Source: an uncultured Christensenella sp. | GTDB taxonomy: Bacteria > Bacillota > Clostridia > Christensenellales > Borkfalkiaceae | Direction of reading: 5' to 3' | Assembly (NCBI GenBank): GCA_910577875.1 | Contig: CAJTNY010000011.1 | Location: 1 to 53,334 of the forward strand | Length of the DNA: 53,334 nt | Part shown: one piece after another, positions 24,373-32,766 of the stretch | How the letters are laid out: each line of letters opens with the position of its first letter | Numbering within the stretch: the stretch's first letter is position 1 | Notes under the pieces: generated by a model | Databases searched by the model: none | What the model saw: the letters and a program-made list of their open reading frames with translations, nothing else | What the model was told of the DNA's origin: nothing | Translations under genes and position numbers: made by a program

Positions 24373-24914
24373 ATCTTCCGTCCGATTAAATACAGTCCTA
24401 TTGCGGTCAGCGTCGATATGACCGTGCAGATTAACGATGGAAGAAATATATCCGACGGACTTAAACTTCCCGCGCCCGCCCTCAGCGCGATTACCGTCGT
24501 CGGCAGTATCTGTATGGACGTCGCGTTTATCACGAATAACAGCTTCTGCGCAAAATCGTTGTTGCCCTTTTCGAGCTCTCCGATAGCTTTCACCGCGTAA
24601 GGCGTTGCTGCTCCCCCGAGCCCTAAAAGATTGCACGAGATATTCATAGCGAGTTGTTCGTTCGCGGTTTCGTCGTCCGTTCTGAAAATTCTTTTGGTAA
24701 CGGGTTTTAACCCGCGCGCGATACATTTCGACAGCCCCGATTTTTCCGCGAGTTTGGAAAGCCCCATCCATACCGCGTAAATGCAGAAAAGCGTCAAAGC
24801 CATTTTAACTGAGCTTTCCGCCCCACCTAAAAGCGAAGACAAAAGTTTATCGGGCGAAAAGATTGCAATAGCAACCAACGACGCTATAAATACAACCGTG
24901 AATATTACGTTCAT
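24363..24914 (-). CDS. spmA: Spore maturation protein A
   Basis: The protein has 183 residues with the SpmA pattern: N-terminal helix, GGAESSVKMALTLFCIYAVW, and LGLGGAATPYAVKAIGEL. It is the first gene of the spmAB pair and acts in the spore membranes. No ribosome binding site is visible before the ATG. Its promoter lies about 27 bases upstream and is interleaved with that of the divergent metG. Confidence 0.93.
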   Translation of the reverse strand: MNVIFTVVFIASLVAIAIFSPDKLLSSLLGGAESSVKMALTLFCIYAVWMGLSKLAEKSGLSKCIARGLKPVTKRIFRTDDETANEQLAMNISCNLLGLGGAATPYAVKAIGELEKGNNDFAQKLLFVINATSIQILPTTVIALRAGAGSLSPSDIFLPSLICTVISTLTAIGLYLIGRKIWR

Positions 24915-24940
24915 AAACTATTTTTATGAGCCGAAAATTT

Positions 24941-24968
24941 ATTATATGCGCCCGCTATTATTTTACAA
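24941..24968 (-). promoter_or_regulatory. Promoter of spmAB, overlapping the metG promoter
   Basis: On the minus strand TTGTAA (24963-24968), 16-bp spacer, TATAAT (24941-24946). The -10 with its flank reads CATATAAT, close also to a sigma-E -10, but no sigma-E -35 is evident. Its -35 shares bases with the metG -35, so the two polymerases should exclude each other. Confidence 0.55.
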
Positions 24969-24990
24969 GCGTTTATTAAAGTGCTATAAT
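24962..24990 (+). promoter_or_regulatory. Promoter of metG, leaderless geometry
   Basis: TTTACA at 24962-24967, 17-bp spacer, TATAAT at 24985-24990; 6 bases to ATG 24997, no Shine-Dalgarno sequence. Confidence 0.7.
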
Positions 24991-24996
24991 TTGGTT

Positions 24997-26988
24997 ATGG
25001 CACAGAAATATTATATTACTACGGCGATAACTTACACATCGGGTAAACCCCATATCGGAAATACTTACGAGATGATATTCTCAGACGCGATAGCGCGTTA
25101 TAAACGTATGCGCGGCTTCGACGTGTTCTTTATGACGGGAACGGACGAACACGGTCTGAAAGTCGAACAGAAAGCGGCGGAAAAGGGCTTGACCCCCAAA
25201 CAGTTCGTAGACGAAGTCGCCGGTGAAATAAAGCGTATCTGGGGCTTAATGAACGTATCCTACGATAAGTTTATCCGTACCACCGACGAAAACCACGAGC
25301 GTGCCGTGCAGAAAATTTTCAAAAAATTCTACGAACAGGGCGATATTTACAAAGACTCTTACAAAGGCTTGTACTGCACTCCCTGCGAGAGCTTCTGGAC
25401 GGAAGCTCAACTAAAAGACGGAAAATGCCCCGACTGCGGACGTGAAGTTAAGCCCGCGCGCGAGGAAGCGTATTTCTTTAAAATGGGCAAATACGCCGAC
25501 CGGCTCGTAAAGCATATCGTGACCCATCCCGAATTTATCCGCCCCGTTTCCCGCAAAAACGAGATGATGAATAACTTCCTACTCGCGGACGAATTTATCG
25601 GAAAATCGGACGAAGAGCTTTTAAATGCTTGCGAAAACGGCGCGCTCAGGACAAAATTGCAGGATTTGTGCGTTTCCCGCTCCACGTTCAAATGGGGGAT
25701 TCCCGTCGATTTCGATAGTCGTCACGTCGTATACGTTTGGCTTGACGCGCTTACAAACTATATAACAGGCTTGGGTTATTCTCCCGAGAAAAGCGCGGAT
25801 AATTATAAAAAATACTGGCCCGCTGACGTCCATGTAATCGGCAAGGATATAATACGTTTTCATACTATCTATTGGCCGATATTCCTTATGGCTATGGGCG
25901 AACCTCTGCCCGAGTGCGTTTTCGGTCATCCTTGGCTGTTGCAGGGCGGGGACAAGATGTCCAAGTCCAAAGGCAACGTGTTATACGCAGACGACCTTGC
26001 GGGTATTTTCGGCGCGGATGCGGTGCGCTATTTTGTACTTCACGAAATGCCTTATGCGGACGACGGCGTTATAACCTGGGTGCTGATGTGTGAAAAAATC
26101 AATTCCGACCTTGCCAACGTTTTAGGCAACCTCGTAAAGAGAACGGTTTCGATGACAAATCAATACCTCGGCGGAACCGCGCGAAAAACGGGAGAGGAAG
26201 AGGAAATCGATAAAGATTTCGAAAACGTTATCCGCGGAACGTTCGGCAAAGTCTGCGCGAAAATGGACGAGTTTAAAGTTGCGGACGCTCTCGACTGTCT
26301 TTGGATGCTGTTCCGCAGAGCAAACAAATATATCGACGAAACGACTCCGTGGATACTTTCAAAGGACGAAGCAAAAAGGGCAAGACTTTCCGAAGTTTTA
26401 TACAATCTCCTGTGTTCGCTTGATATAGGCGCCAATATTTTAAGACCCTTTATGCCCGATACGGCGGATAAGATTTTAGCCGAAATCGGCGCAAAGGCGC
26501 GCGAGTCGGAAAACGAAAAGTGCGTTACGGAATATACCGTTACGGAAACCCCTGCAACGCTGTTTGAAAGAATAAAATTCGAGGAGCTTAAACCCGTGAT
26601 AGAAAAAATAGAGGAAGCCCAGCGCGCTTCGGCGAATGTTGAAACTCAGACGGAGGAAAAGCGCGAACCAATAACCATAGACGACTTTGCAAAGGTCGAA
26701 ATGCGCGTCGGTAAAATAATCGCTTGCGAGGCTGTTAAAAAGAGCAAATTACTCCACGAAACAGTCAAAGTCGGAAACAGAACGCTTTCGATTTTATCGG
26801 GTATCGCAAAACACTACTCGCCCGAGGAAATGATAGGTAAAAAAGTAATAGTCGTCACCAACCTTCCCCCGCGTGAAATGAAGGGAATTTTAAGCGAGGG
26901 TATGATTGTCTGCGCGGAAGCGCCCGACGGCACGCTTTCCATTGTAAGCCCCGAAAAAGATATTCCCGACGGGAGCCTTCTCTCGTGA
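24997..26988 (+). CDS. metG: Methionine--tRNA ligase
   Basis: From ATG 24997 the protein has 663 residues; an upstream extension of 72 codons runs through divergent spmA and both promoters and is rejected. HIGH is H19-IGN-22, KMSKS is within GGDKMSKSKGN, and a zinc knuckle with four Cys (CTPC ... CPDC) sits near residues 125-145. The last about 105 residues form the EMAP/Trbp111-type tRNA-binding domain (VEMRVGKIIACEAVKKS). It charges initiator and elongator tRNA-Met. tatD overlaps its stop codon. Confidence 0.97.
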   Translation: MAQKYYITTAITYTSGKPHIGNTYEMIFSDAIARYKRMRGFDVFFMTGTDEHGLKVEQKAAEKGLTPKQFVDEVAGEIKRIWGLMNVSYDKFIRTTDENHERAVQKIFKKFYEQGDIYKDSYKGLYCTPCESFWTEAQLKDGKCPDCGREVKPAREEAYFFKMGKYADRLVKHIVTHPEFIRPVSRKNEMMNNFLLADEFIGKSDEELLNACENGALRTKLQDLCVSRSTFKWGIPVDFDSRHVVYVWLDALTNYITGLGYSPEKSADNYKKYWPADVHVIGKDIIRFHTIYWPIFLMAMGEPLPECVFGHPWLLQGGDKMSKSKGNVLYADDLAGIFGADAVRYFVLHEMPYADDGVITWVLMCEKINSDLANVLGNLVKRTVSMTNQYLGGTARKTGEEEEIDKDFENVIRGTFGKVCAKMDEFKVADALDCLWMLFRRANKYIDETTPWILSKDEAKRARLSEVLYNLLCSLDIGANILRPFMPDTADKILAEIGAKARESENEKCVTEYTVTETPATLFERIKFEELKPVIEKIEEAQRASANVETQTEEKREPITIDDFAKVEMRVGKIIACEAVKKSKLLHETVKVGNRTLSILSGIAKHYSPEEMIGKKVIVVTNLPPREMKGILSEGMIVCAEAPDGTLSIVSPEKDIPDGSLLS

Positions 26989-27764
26989 GGTATATAGACG
27001 TTCACTGTCATATAAACGAAGAAGATTACGGCAGTACCGAAATTCTCTTGAATAACATTAAAACGGCGGGGGTGGAGAAAATCATCTCCGTCGGTTTCGA
27101 TTTGCAGTCGTCGGAGTATTGCAAAGACCTAGCCGAAAAATTCGATTGGGTCTACTTTACCGCAGGCTTTCACCCTACCGAGTTAAAAAAATACGAAGAG
27201 GGAGCGTTAGACGGGATTGCCCGTCTTGCAAAACATAAAAAATGCGTCGCAATAGGCGAAATAGGTCTTGACTATCATTATCCCGATACGGACAAGCGTT
27301 TACAGCACCGCATTTTCAAAGAGCAGCTTCGCCTTGCCGAAGAGCTTAAAATGCCCGTACAGATACACTCGCGCGACTGCGCCGAGGATATGCTCGGAAT
27401 TCTCAGAGAATACGCTCCGAGGCTCAGATACGGCGCAATGCTTCACTGTTATTCGCACTCGTCCGAACTCGCAAAGGAATTCGAAAAACTCGGTCTGTAT
27501 TTCTCTTTCGGCGGTACGAGTACCTGGTCGGGCAGTAAAAAGGCAAAGCGCACTATTTCGGCATTGCCTTCGGATAAAATACTGACAGAAACGGACAGCC
27601 CGTATCTTCCGCCTAAATCGAAATACGGTACTTTCCCGAACACTCCCGAAAGCATACCCGAGATTGCGGAGAATATAGCAGAAATAAAGGGTATGAGCCT
27701 TTCCGAATTTTCAGAAACGGTTTGGAATACCGCTCATAAACTCTTTTATAAATTAAATAATTAA
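26985..27764 (+). CDS. tatD: TatD-family metal-dependent hydrolase
   Basis: The protein has 259 residues and starts at GTG 26985, sharing GTGA with the metG stop. TIM-barrel amidohydrolase marks are DVHCHIN, GEIGLDYH, QIHSRD, HCYSH and TETDSPYL, covering the metal ligands. TatD proteins are 3'-5' exonucleases or quality-control nucleases. metG-tatD is a common Firmicutes pair, often followed by rnmV and ksgA; here ksgA lies 1 kb downstream with the XRE module inserted between. Confidence 0.95.
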   Translation: MRYIDVHCHINEEDYGSTEILLNNIKTAGVEKIISVGFDLQSSEYCKDLAEKFDWVYFTAGFHPTELKKYEEGALDGIARLAKHKKCVAIGEIGLDYHYPDTDKRLQHRIFKEQLRLAEELKMPVQIHSRDCAEDMLGILREYAPRLRYGAMLHCYSHSSELAKEFEKLGLYFSFGGTSTWSGSKKAKRTISALPSDKILTETDSPYLPPKSKYGTFPNTPESIPEIAENIAEIKGMSLSEFSETVWNTAHKLFYKLNN

Positions 27765-27766
27765 AA

Positions 27767-27798
27767 AAAACCCGTCGGTTTAAACACCGACGGGTTTT
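27767..27798 (+). terminator. Bidirectional terminator between tatD and xre
   Basis: AAAACCCGTCGGT at 27767-27779 pairs with 27786-27798, flanked by A-run and T-run on both strands. Confidence 0.9.
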
Positions 27799-27801
27799 AT
27801 A

Positions 27802-28005
27802 TTATTTATTTCTGCCGATTAACTCGTCAACGGTAATACCGTAATAATCTGCGAGAATAACGCAGAAATTTATATTCGGCAAAACTTTTCCGCGCTCCCA
27901 ACGGCTCAAATTCGCGTTGCTGATGCCTGTGTCTTTTTCGACTTGCTCTAACGTTTTATTTCTTATAGTTCTTTGATATTTGAGTTCTTCGCCGTAATTT
28001 TTCAT
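27802..28005 (-). CDS. XRE-family transcriptional regulator
   Basis: This 67-residue protein is almost all helix-turn-helix: LEQVEKDTGISNANLSRWERG is the DNA-binding unit, followed by LADYYGITVDELIG, the usual small-regulator ending. There is no effector domain. It faces the gene at 28110 and three similar operator sites lie between them, so it probably represses itself and that gene. Its own TAAAAT box (28012-28017) is 6 bases from the ATG, without a Shine-Dalgarno sequence. Confidence 0.9.
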   Translation of the reverse strand: MKNYGEELKYQRTIRNKTLEQVEKDTGISNANLSRWERGKVLPNINFCVILADYYGITVDELIGRNK

Positions 28006-28016
28006 AAATCTATTTT

Positions 28017-28090
28017 ACAACATATTTGTAGATTTTATTTGACTTCTGCAAATATGTAGAATATAATAATTTTATCTGCAAATTTGTAAA
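28017..28090. promoter_or_regulatory. Three-site operator and divergent promoters of the XRE module
   Basis: Three 16-bp sites with consensus TCTRCAAATWTGTARA: 28017-28032 (minus orientation), 28045-28060 and 28075-28090, spaced 28 and 30 bp, about three helical turns. The rightward promoter is TTGACT (28039-28044), 17 bp, TATAAT (28062-28067). Site 2 fills its spacer, site 3 lies just downstream of the -10, and site 1 lies upstream of the -10 of xre. Confidence 0.75.
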
Positions 28091-28109
28091 TTCAAAAAGG
28101 AGTTAAAAA

Positions 28110-28607
28110 ATGGAGAATAAGTGTTCAAGGTGTAAACATTTCGAGGCTTATTATGTAAAACAATATAAACGGTTTGAAAAAATAAATTTCGGTTTTTGAC
28201 GTTGCCCGGGTGTTTGCGAAACGGTAAAAGGTACAGAGGTCTGCGAAAATTTCATTTTAAAGAAACAGAGTCGGATGCGGAAAAAATTAATTAAAAATTG
28301 TCTTAACGATTTATTAAACGAAATTTCGGAACTCAGGAAAGTATTGGAGGCGGAAAAGATGAGAGCGAAAATTTGTAAAAACTGCGAATACTTAAAACTG
28401 ATTTATAAATACGGATACCGTTTCTATTATTCTTTGCGGTTTCCGTCGTGTTACTGCGCCTTTTTTGAACAAATGATTGATATGGAAAAAGGGTGTGAAA
28501 ATTATCGGGCGGTTAAATTGGCGGAAACGGATTTAACTTGCGAAAGATTGGACGAAGCGGAGGAGGATATAAAAGTCTTGTTAGCCTTGCTTGAAAGTGC
28601 CACATAG
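28110..28607 (+). pseudogene. Tandem-duplicated cysteine-cluster protein interrupted by an in-frame TGA
   Basis: AAGGAG (28097-28102) seven bases before ATG 28110 starts a frame of 165 codons broken only by TGA at 28197-28199. The frame holds two copies of a 45-residue cysteine unit: residues 4-48 and a second from about the I before CKNC. They align without gaps: Cys at unit positions 2, 5, 29 and 42 match, as do Phe 24 and the CEN ending. The TGA falls at unit position 27, which is Cys in copy two. A one-base change from TGC/TGT, selenocysteine, or readthrough are possible. A start at ATG 28275 would yield only copy two. Function unknown; metal binding is likely. Confidence 0.65.
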
Positions 28608-28667
28608 AAATTCGGTTCGCCGTGGTATTCAGGTGCGGTTCGTATTCATATTTTAATATAAAATTCG

Positions 28668-28695
28668 GTACCCCGCGCAGAAAAACGCGGGGTAC
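28668..28695 (+). terminator. Terminator of the XRE module
   Basis: GTACCCCGCG at 28668-28677 pairs perfectly with 28686-28695 and is followed by TTTCATCTTT. Confidence 0.75.
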
Positions 28696-28730
28696 TTTCA
28701 TCTTTAAGTGCGGTAAAAGGTATAAAACCG

Positions 28731-28759
28731 TTTACAAAATGAGTATATGCTGTTATAAT
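28731..28759 (+). promoter_or_regulatory. Sigma-A promoter of ksgA
   Basis: TTTACA at 28731-28736, 17-bp spacer, TATAAT at 28754-28759 with an upstream TG (extended -10). A short leader of about 24 bases follows. Confidence 0.8.
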
Positions 28760-28789
28760 TTTGTTATACGGAAATCGGACGGCTAAAAT

Positions 28790-29611
28790 ATGGAAAAAGA
28801 TATAAAGACAACTCTCGCCGAGTGCGGTTTCGGCTTTAAAAAACAGCTCGGTCAGAATTTTATTACCGATAAAAATCTTCTCTCTTCCATAGTCGAGGCT
28901 TCCGGCGTAGGCAAAGACGATAGCGTTGTCGAGATAGGTTGCGGAGCTGGCACTCTCACCCGAGCGCTCGCGGAGAAGGTCAAAAAGGTGACCGCGTTCG
29001 AGGTCGACAAAAGTTTACGGCCCGTTTTGGAGCGGACGCTTTCGGGGCTTGAAAACGTCGACGTCGTGTTCCGTGATTTTTTAAAGGTCGATTTATCGGA
29101 GTTCGAAAAGGGCTTTGAGGGTTATTTCGTCGTTGCGAATCTCCCGTACTACGTTACAACCCCGCTGATTATGAAGCTTGTAGAGGACGCGGAAAAGTGC
29201 AGAGGGCTTTCCGTTATGGTTCAGGAAGAAGTCGCCGAACGGCTTTGCGCCAAAGCGGGAACGGCGGAATACGGAGCCATAACCGCAATGGTTGCGCTTC
29301 GTGCTGAGTGCAGGATAGTAAAAAAAGTTGCACGGACTATGTTTTATCCTCGTCCGAACGTGGACAGCGCAGTCGTGAAGTTTACTTTCGGCAAGGGCTT
29401 GGATGTTAAGGATAAAGCGGTATATAAAAAGACCGTGCACGCGGCTTTTCTTTCTCGGAGAAAGACGCTTGAAAACAATCTGGTAAACGCGTTTTCTCTG
29501 ACGCGCGCAGGAGCGCGGGAAATTTTATCGGAATGCGGAATAGATTTAAAGGCGCGCGGCGAAACGTTAACGCCGGAACAGTTCGCGTTGTTATCTGAAA
29601 AACTTATTTAA
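28790..29611 (+). CDS. rsmA: 16S rRNA (adenine1518-N6/adenine1519-N6)-dimethyltransferase
   Basis: The protein has 273 residues (KsgA). It dimethylates two adjacent adenines near the 3' end of 16S rRNA as a late check on 30S assembly. Visible motifs are KKQLGQNFITDKN, VVEIGCGAGTLTRAL for SAM binding and NLPYYVTTP as catalytic motif IV, then a helical C-terminal domain. The ribosome binding site is weak. In many Firmicutes this gene follows tatD and rnmV; here rnmV is missing from the expected place. Confidence 0.97.
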   Translation: MEKDIKTTLAECGFGFKKQLGQNFITDKNLLSSIVEASGVGKDDSVVEIGCGAGTLTRALAEKVKKVTAFEVDKSLRPVLERTLSGLENVDVVFRDFLKVDLSEFEKGFEGYFVVANLPYYVTTPLIMKLVEDAEKCRGLSVMVQEEVAERLCAKAGTAEYGAITAMVALRAECRIVKKVARTMFYPRPNVDSAVVKFTFGKGLDVKDKAVYKKTVHAAFLSRRKTLENNLVNAFSLTRAGAREILSECGIDLKARGETLTPEQFALLSEKLI

Positions 29612-29643
29612 AATTTAAGATTAGAATTTTAAGGAGAAAAATT

Positions 29644-31050
29644 ATGAAGAAAAAGTTGTTGATTGGTATGCTTGCCGTAACGTCGGCGGTTGCGTGTGCG
29701 TTCGGGGTTTCCGCTTGCGGAGATGAAAAAGAACAAACGAAAAACGACGGTAAATGGGGAGAAACTTATACCGTTCAGACGGCTTACGCCGCGGCGCAGG
29801 AACTCGGATATGCGGGAACGCTCGAAGAGTTCGTCGCGTTAATCAGCGGTAAAGACGGCGCGGACGGGGTTGGCGTTAAAGAAGCGCGTATCGACGGCGA
29901 AGGCAATCTGATTCTGGTTTTAACTAACGGCGAAGAAAAGAACTGCGGTAAAGTTACCGTTGCTTCGTCGAAAGAACAGCTCGCGTATACCGCGGTAAAA
30001 AGCGAAGGGGAAATAATTTCTTATACGGTCAGGGGGCTTGGACTTGTTTCCGCGCCCGACCTGGAAATACCCGCCGAATATAACGGAAAACCCGTTACGG
30101 CGATAGGGGTAAAAGCGTTCGAAAACGAGGTTTATCTGACGAGCGTTAAATTCGGCGAGAATATAACTCTTATAGACGAAGCTTCGTTCGCATACTGCGT
30201 TGCGCTTACCGATATTTATTACGGCGGAACCAAGGAGCAGTGGAACGGGGTTGAAAAGGGCAGGTATTGGGACAATGATATTCCTGCGTATACCGTTCAT
30301 TGTAAAGACGGAGACATCGAACCCGAGAAGGATTTGATACTCAGCGCCGAAGAGTGGAAAAAAGCGGTGCTTGCTACCGCTTACGCTGAAAACTGTAAAA
30401 TCGTTATGACGGATAACCAGCATTACGAAATGAACGGCTCTTCCGAAACCAGAACGAATTCGGAAACTGCTAAATACGATTTGGCTAACGGTCTTGCGTA
30501 CTGGTATAAGAGCGAAAAGACGGAGTATCCGAATAATCCCGACGGCAATTCCGAAAGTATAACGGAATGTTATAATCTTTTCGGGAACGGAATAAGGAAC
30601 GAATACTATCAGTATGACGCCGAAGGCTGGATATACAGAAAACAAGATTGCCAGGACTATGAGAACAATTTTCTTGGTTATAAATTCGGTATAGGACACG
30701 GCTACGACGCAATCGAACAGCTGAAATATTTTTTCAGGGAAAATATGTTCTTAGACGGTAATGTTCATCTGAAAGATATGCGTGAACATTTCACGTATAA
30801 CGAGGACGGAGCGTATACGTATTCCTATGAGGAAGCGGGCGGACCCGTTTATTCTTATACGATTTCGTTTAAAGACGGCTATATTTCTAATCTGAATATA
30901 AAAGGAGAATCGGACGACGGCGATATAGTAAGTTTCGCGGAAATGAATTTCGTTTTCAGCGATTACGGAACGACAGAGCTGTCTATCCCGCAGAACGTTA
31001 TAGATAGTGCGGTAGAAAAGAACGATAACGTAGACAAAGACGAAAAGTAA
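29644..31050 (+). CDS. Lipoprotein with a leucine-rich (BspA-like) repeat region
   Basis: The protein has 468 residues. Signal peptide and lipobox VSAC put the lipid on Cys 25. An N-terminal module follows (YTVQTAYAAAQELGYAG ... ISGKDGADG), then two or so LRR_5/BspA-like units at about 135-190 (AIGVKAFENEVYLTSVKF, IDEASFAYCVALTDIYY). Residues 230-468 form a beta-rich C-terminal domain I do not recognise. It would be displayed on the cell surface. AAGGAG precedes the ATG, 32 bases after ksgA. Confidence 0.8.
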   Translation: MKKKLLIGMLAVTSAVACAFGVSACGDEKEQTKNDGKWGETYTVQTAYAAAQELGYAGTLEEFVALISGKDGADGVGVKEARIDGEGNLILVLTNGEEKNCGKVTVASSKEQLAYTAVKSEGEIISYTVRGLGLVSAPDLEIPAEYNGKPVTAIGVKAFENEVYLTSVKFGENITLIDEASFAYCVALTDIYYGGTKEQWNGVEKGRYWDNDIPAYTVHCKDGDIEPEKDLILSAEEWKKAVLATAYAENCKIVMTDNQHYEMNGSSETRTNSETAKYDLANGLAYWYKSEKTEYPNNPDGNSESITECYNLFGNGIRNEYYQYDAEGWIYRKQDCQDYENNFLGYKFGIGHGYDAIEQLKYFFRENMFLDGNVHLKDMREHFTYNEDGAYTYSYEEAGGPVYSYTISFKDGYISNLNIKGESDDGDIVSFAEMNFVFSDYGTTELSIPQNVIDSAVEKNDNVDKDEK

Positions 31051-31066
31051 GATAAAGTTAATACGC

Positions 31067-31096
31067 CCCCGCCCGCGGAGATTTCCGCGGGCGGGG
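31067..31096 (+). terminator. GC-rich terminator hairpin
   Basis: CCCCGCCCGCGGA (31067-31079) pairs perfectly with 31084-31096 around a four-base loop. Confidence 0.75.
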
Positions 31097-31187
31097 TTCA
31101 TTATATGCAAAAAAATTATTTTTTGTTCTATCGGGGTTTTTGCGGGCATAAAGTAAGATATACCTAATTAAAAACTCGGAGGACGAT

Positions 31188-31940
31188 ATGAACGAAGAAT
31201 TAGACTACGCCGAAATGCTGGAAATTCCCGTAAATACGGTAAACGTCGTAAAAAAGAAGAGCATTTTCAAGCGCAGACAAAAACAGACCGAACCTGAATT
31301 TCCGCAGGACGATTTAAAGGAACAGGTTCTCGAAAGCGTGAACGAGCGCGTCGGCGCTTACGTGGAATCGGAGGACGTTTCCGACCCGCCTAAACCCGAA
31401 AAGAAGAAGCTCGGCGCCGTTTTAAGTAAAAGCAAAGCAAGCGTGGTTTTATTGAGCGAAGCTATCGCGGTAGGAGTAATCGCGCTCGCGATATTTTTGA
31501 CCAACGTATTTATGCCCGGTACGGTCATCAATACATTTATTGCTTCGTTCTCTCAGAAAACCGAAAATGAACCTGCTTTTAACGAGTTTACGCTCGCGCC
31601 CGTCGTTAGCGAACTTTCGGACGCGGAAGTTTACGTAAGCGATAGCGGAGTACTCACATTTACGGCGGAAGGAAGCGTATACCCTATCTGCAAAGGAACC
31701 GTTTCGAGAGTTTACGAAGACAACGGAACGTTTGCCGTCGAAATCGCGCACACCTCTACTTTTAAAAGCGTCGTAACGGGACTTACAAACGTATACTCGG
31801 CGGAAGGTACGGCTGTACGCTCGAATATACCCGTAGGTTACAGCGATGGTAACGCCGAAGTCCGCGTTTCTATGTACGATAACGGCACGCTTTTGAACTG
31901 CTATACGCTGACCGACGAAGTTCCTGTCTGGAAGTCGTGA
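31188..31940 (+). CDS. spoIVFA: SpoIVFA-like sporulation protein (degenerate M23-type)
   Basis: The protein has 250 residues: a charged N-terminus of about 80 residues, one membrane helix at about 83-107 (VVLLSEAIAVGVIALAIFL), and an outer domain of about 130 residues resembling a peptidase-M23 barrel without its zinc residues (GTVSRVYEDNGTFAVEIAH). SpoIVFA holds the protease SpoIVFB inactive until the forespore signal arrives. The call rests largely on its overlap with spoIVFB. GGAGGA precedes the ATG. A CATAAAGT at 31147-31154 resembles a sigma-E -10, but the -35 is poor. Confidence 0.75.
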   Translation: MNEELDYAEMLEIPVNTVNVVKKKSIFKRRQKQTEPEFPQDDLKEQVLESVNERVGAYVESEDVSDPPKPEKKKLGAVLSKSKASVVLLSEAIAVGVIALAIFLTNVFMPGTVINTFIASFSQKTENEPAFNEFTLAPVVSELSDAEVYVSDSGVLTFTAEGSVYPICKGTVSRVYEDNGTFAVEIAHTSTFKSVVTGLTNVYSAEGTAVRSNIPVGYSDGNAEVRVSMYDNGTLLNCYTLTDEVPVWKS

Positions 31941-32731
31941 AAATAACCCTGCATCCGCTGTTTATAACGCTTGGTATAGCCTCTGCAATTTTCCGCGGAT
32001 TGCCCGTATTCATAATATACGCGTTGACCGCGCTCCTGCACGAGTGCGGTCATATTTTTTGCGCTCTGCGGTTAGGCTATAAATGTGAGAAAATAAGCCT
32101 GATGCCTTACGGCGCCGCGGCGGTCTGCGATACGGAAGGAATATCCAAAACCGACGAAATAAAGCTCGCGCTATCGGGTCCGCTCGTAAATGCGTTCATA
32201 TGTGTCGGGACTGCGGGACTGTGGTGGTTTCTGCCCGAAACGTATTCGTACACGGATACGGTGTTTCAGGCGAGCGCGGTAATGTTTGTAATCAATCTTT
32301 TGCCCGCATACCCGCTTGACGGGGGGAGAATAGCGTGGTGCGTTCTGTGTATGTTGCTGCCTGAGAAAGCTGCCGAAATAACTTTGCGGGTTTTGAGCGT
32401 ACTGCTTGCGGTTACGTTCGTTCTGGTGTTCTTTCTCGCTTTTAAAAACCTTTCGTTTCTGCTATTCTCGGCATTCCTGCTGTGTTCGGCTTTCGAAAAG
32501 AAAACGCGCCTTTCTAGGATAAACTTTATAGCTAAAAAGCCTAAAAGGGGTAAGGAGATAAAGCACGTTATGCTGAGCGGGAATTCGACTTTCAAAGACG
32601 CTTTAAGGCACATAGACGGGAGCAAATATCATATTTTCCAATTTTATGCGGACGGGATGCTCGACGAGATAACCGAGGACGAACTGTTCGAGCTTATGCA
32701 GAGCAAAAACATATATGATAAAATAATTTAA
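31937..32731 (+). CDS. spoIVFB: SpoIVFB-like site-2 protease (M50)
   Basis: The protein has 264 residues and starts at GTG 31937, overlapping spoIVFA by GTGA. It is an intramembrane zinc protease: H35ECGH39 lies in the first core helix and the third ligand is D128 in LPAYPLDGGR. A C-terminal soluble part of about 75 residues resembles a CBS-type regulatory domain. In Bacillus it cleaves pro-sigma-K in the mother-cell-derived membrane; pro-sigma-K is not in this window. Confidence 0.92.
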   Translation: MKITLHPLFITLGIASAIFRGLPVFIIYALTALLHECGHIFCALRLGYKCEKISLMPYGAAAVCDTEGISKTDEIKLALSGPLVNAFICVGTAGLWWFLPETYSYTDTVFQASAVMFVINLLPAYPLDGGRIAWCVLCMLLPEKAAEITLRVLSVLLAVTFVLVFFLAFKNLSFLLFSAFLLCSAFEKKTRLSRINFIAKKPKRGKEIKHVMLSGNSTFKDALRHIDGSKYHIFQFYADGMLDEITEDELFELMQSKNIYDKII

Positions 32732-32736
32732 AACAG

Positions 32737-32761
32737 CCGCACGCGGAAAATCCGCGTGCGG
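32737..32761 (+). terminator. Terminator between spoIVFB and the convergent phospholipase gene
   Basis: CCGCACGCGGA at 32737-32747 pairs with 32751-32761 around AAA; A- and T-runs on both sides suit both strands. Confidence 0.85.
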
Positions 32762-32766
32762 TAAAA

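Noticed and set aside
24373..24771. 133-codon N-terminal extension of spmB
   Set aside because: Arg-rich sequence read through spmA in another frame; the SpmB family start is at 24372.
24781..24996. 72-codon extension of metG
   Set aside because: Runs through divergent spmA and both promoters; the MetRS family start MAQKYYITTAITY is at 24997.
28197..28260. Bacterial SECIS element after the TGA
   Set aside because: Only weak pairings (CGTT/AACG, GTTT/AAAC) can be drawn; not enough to claim selenocysteine, though not excluded.
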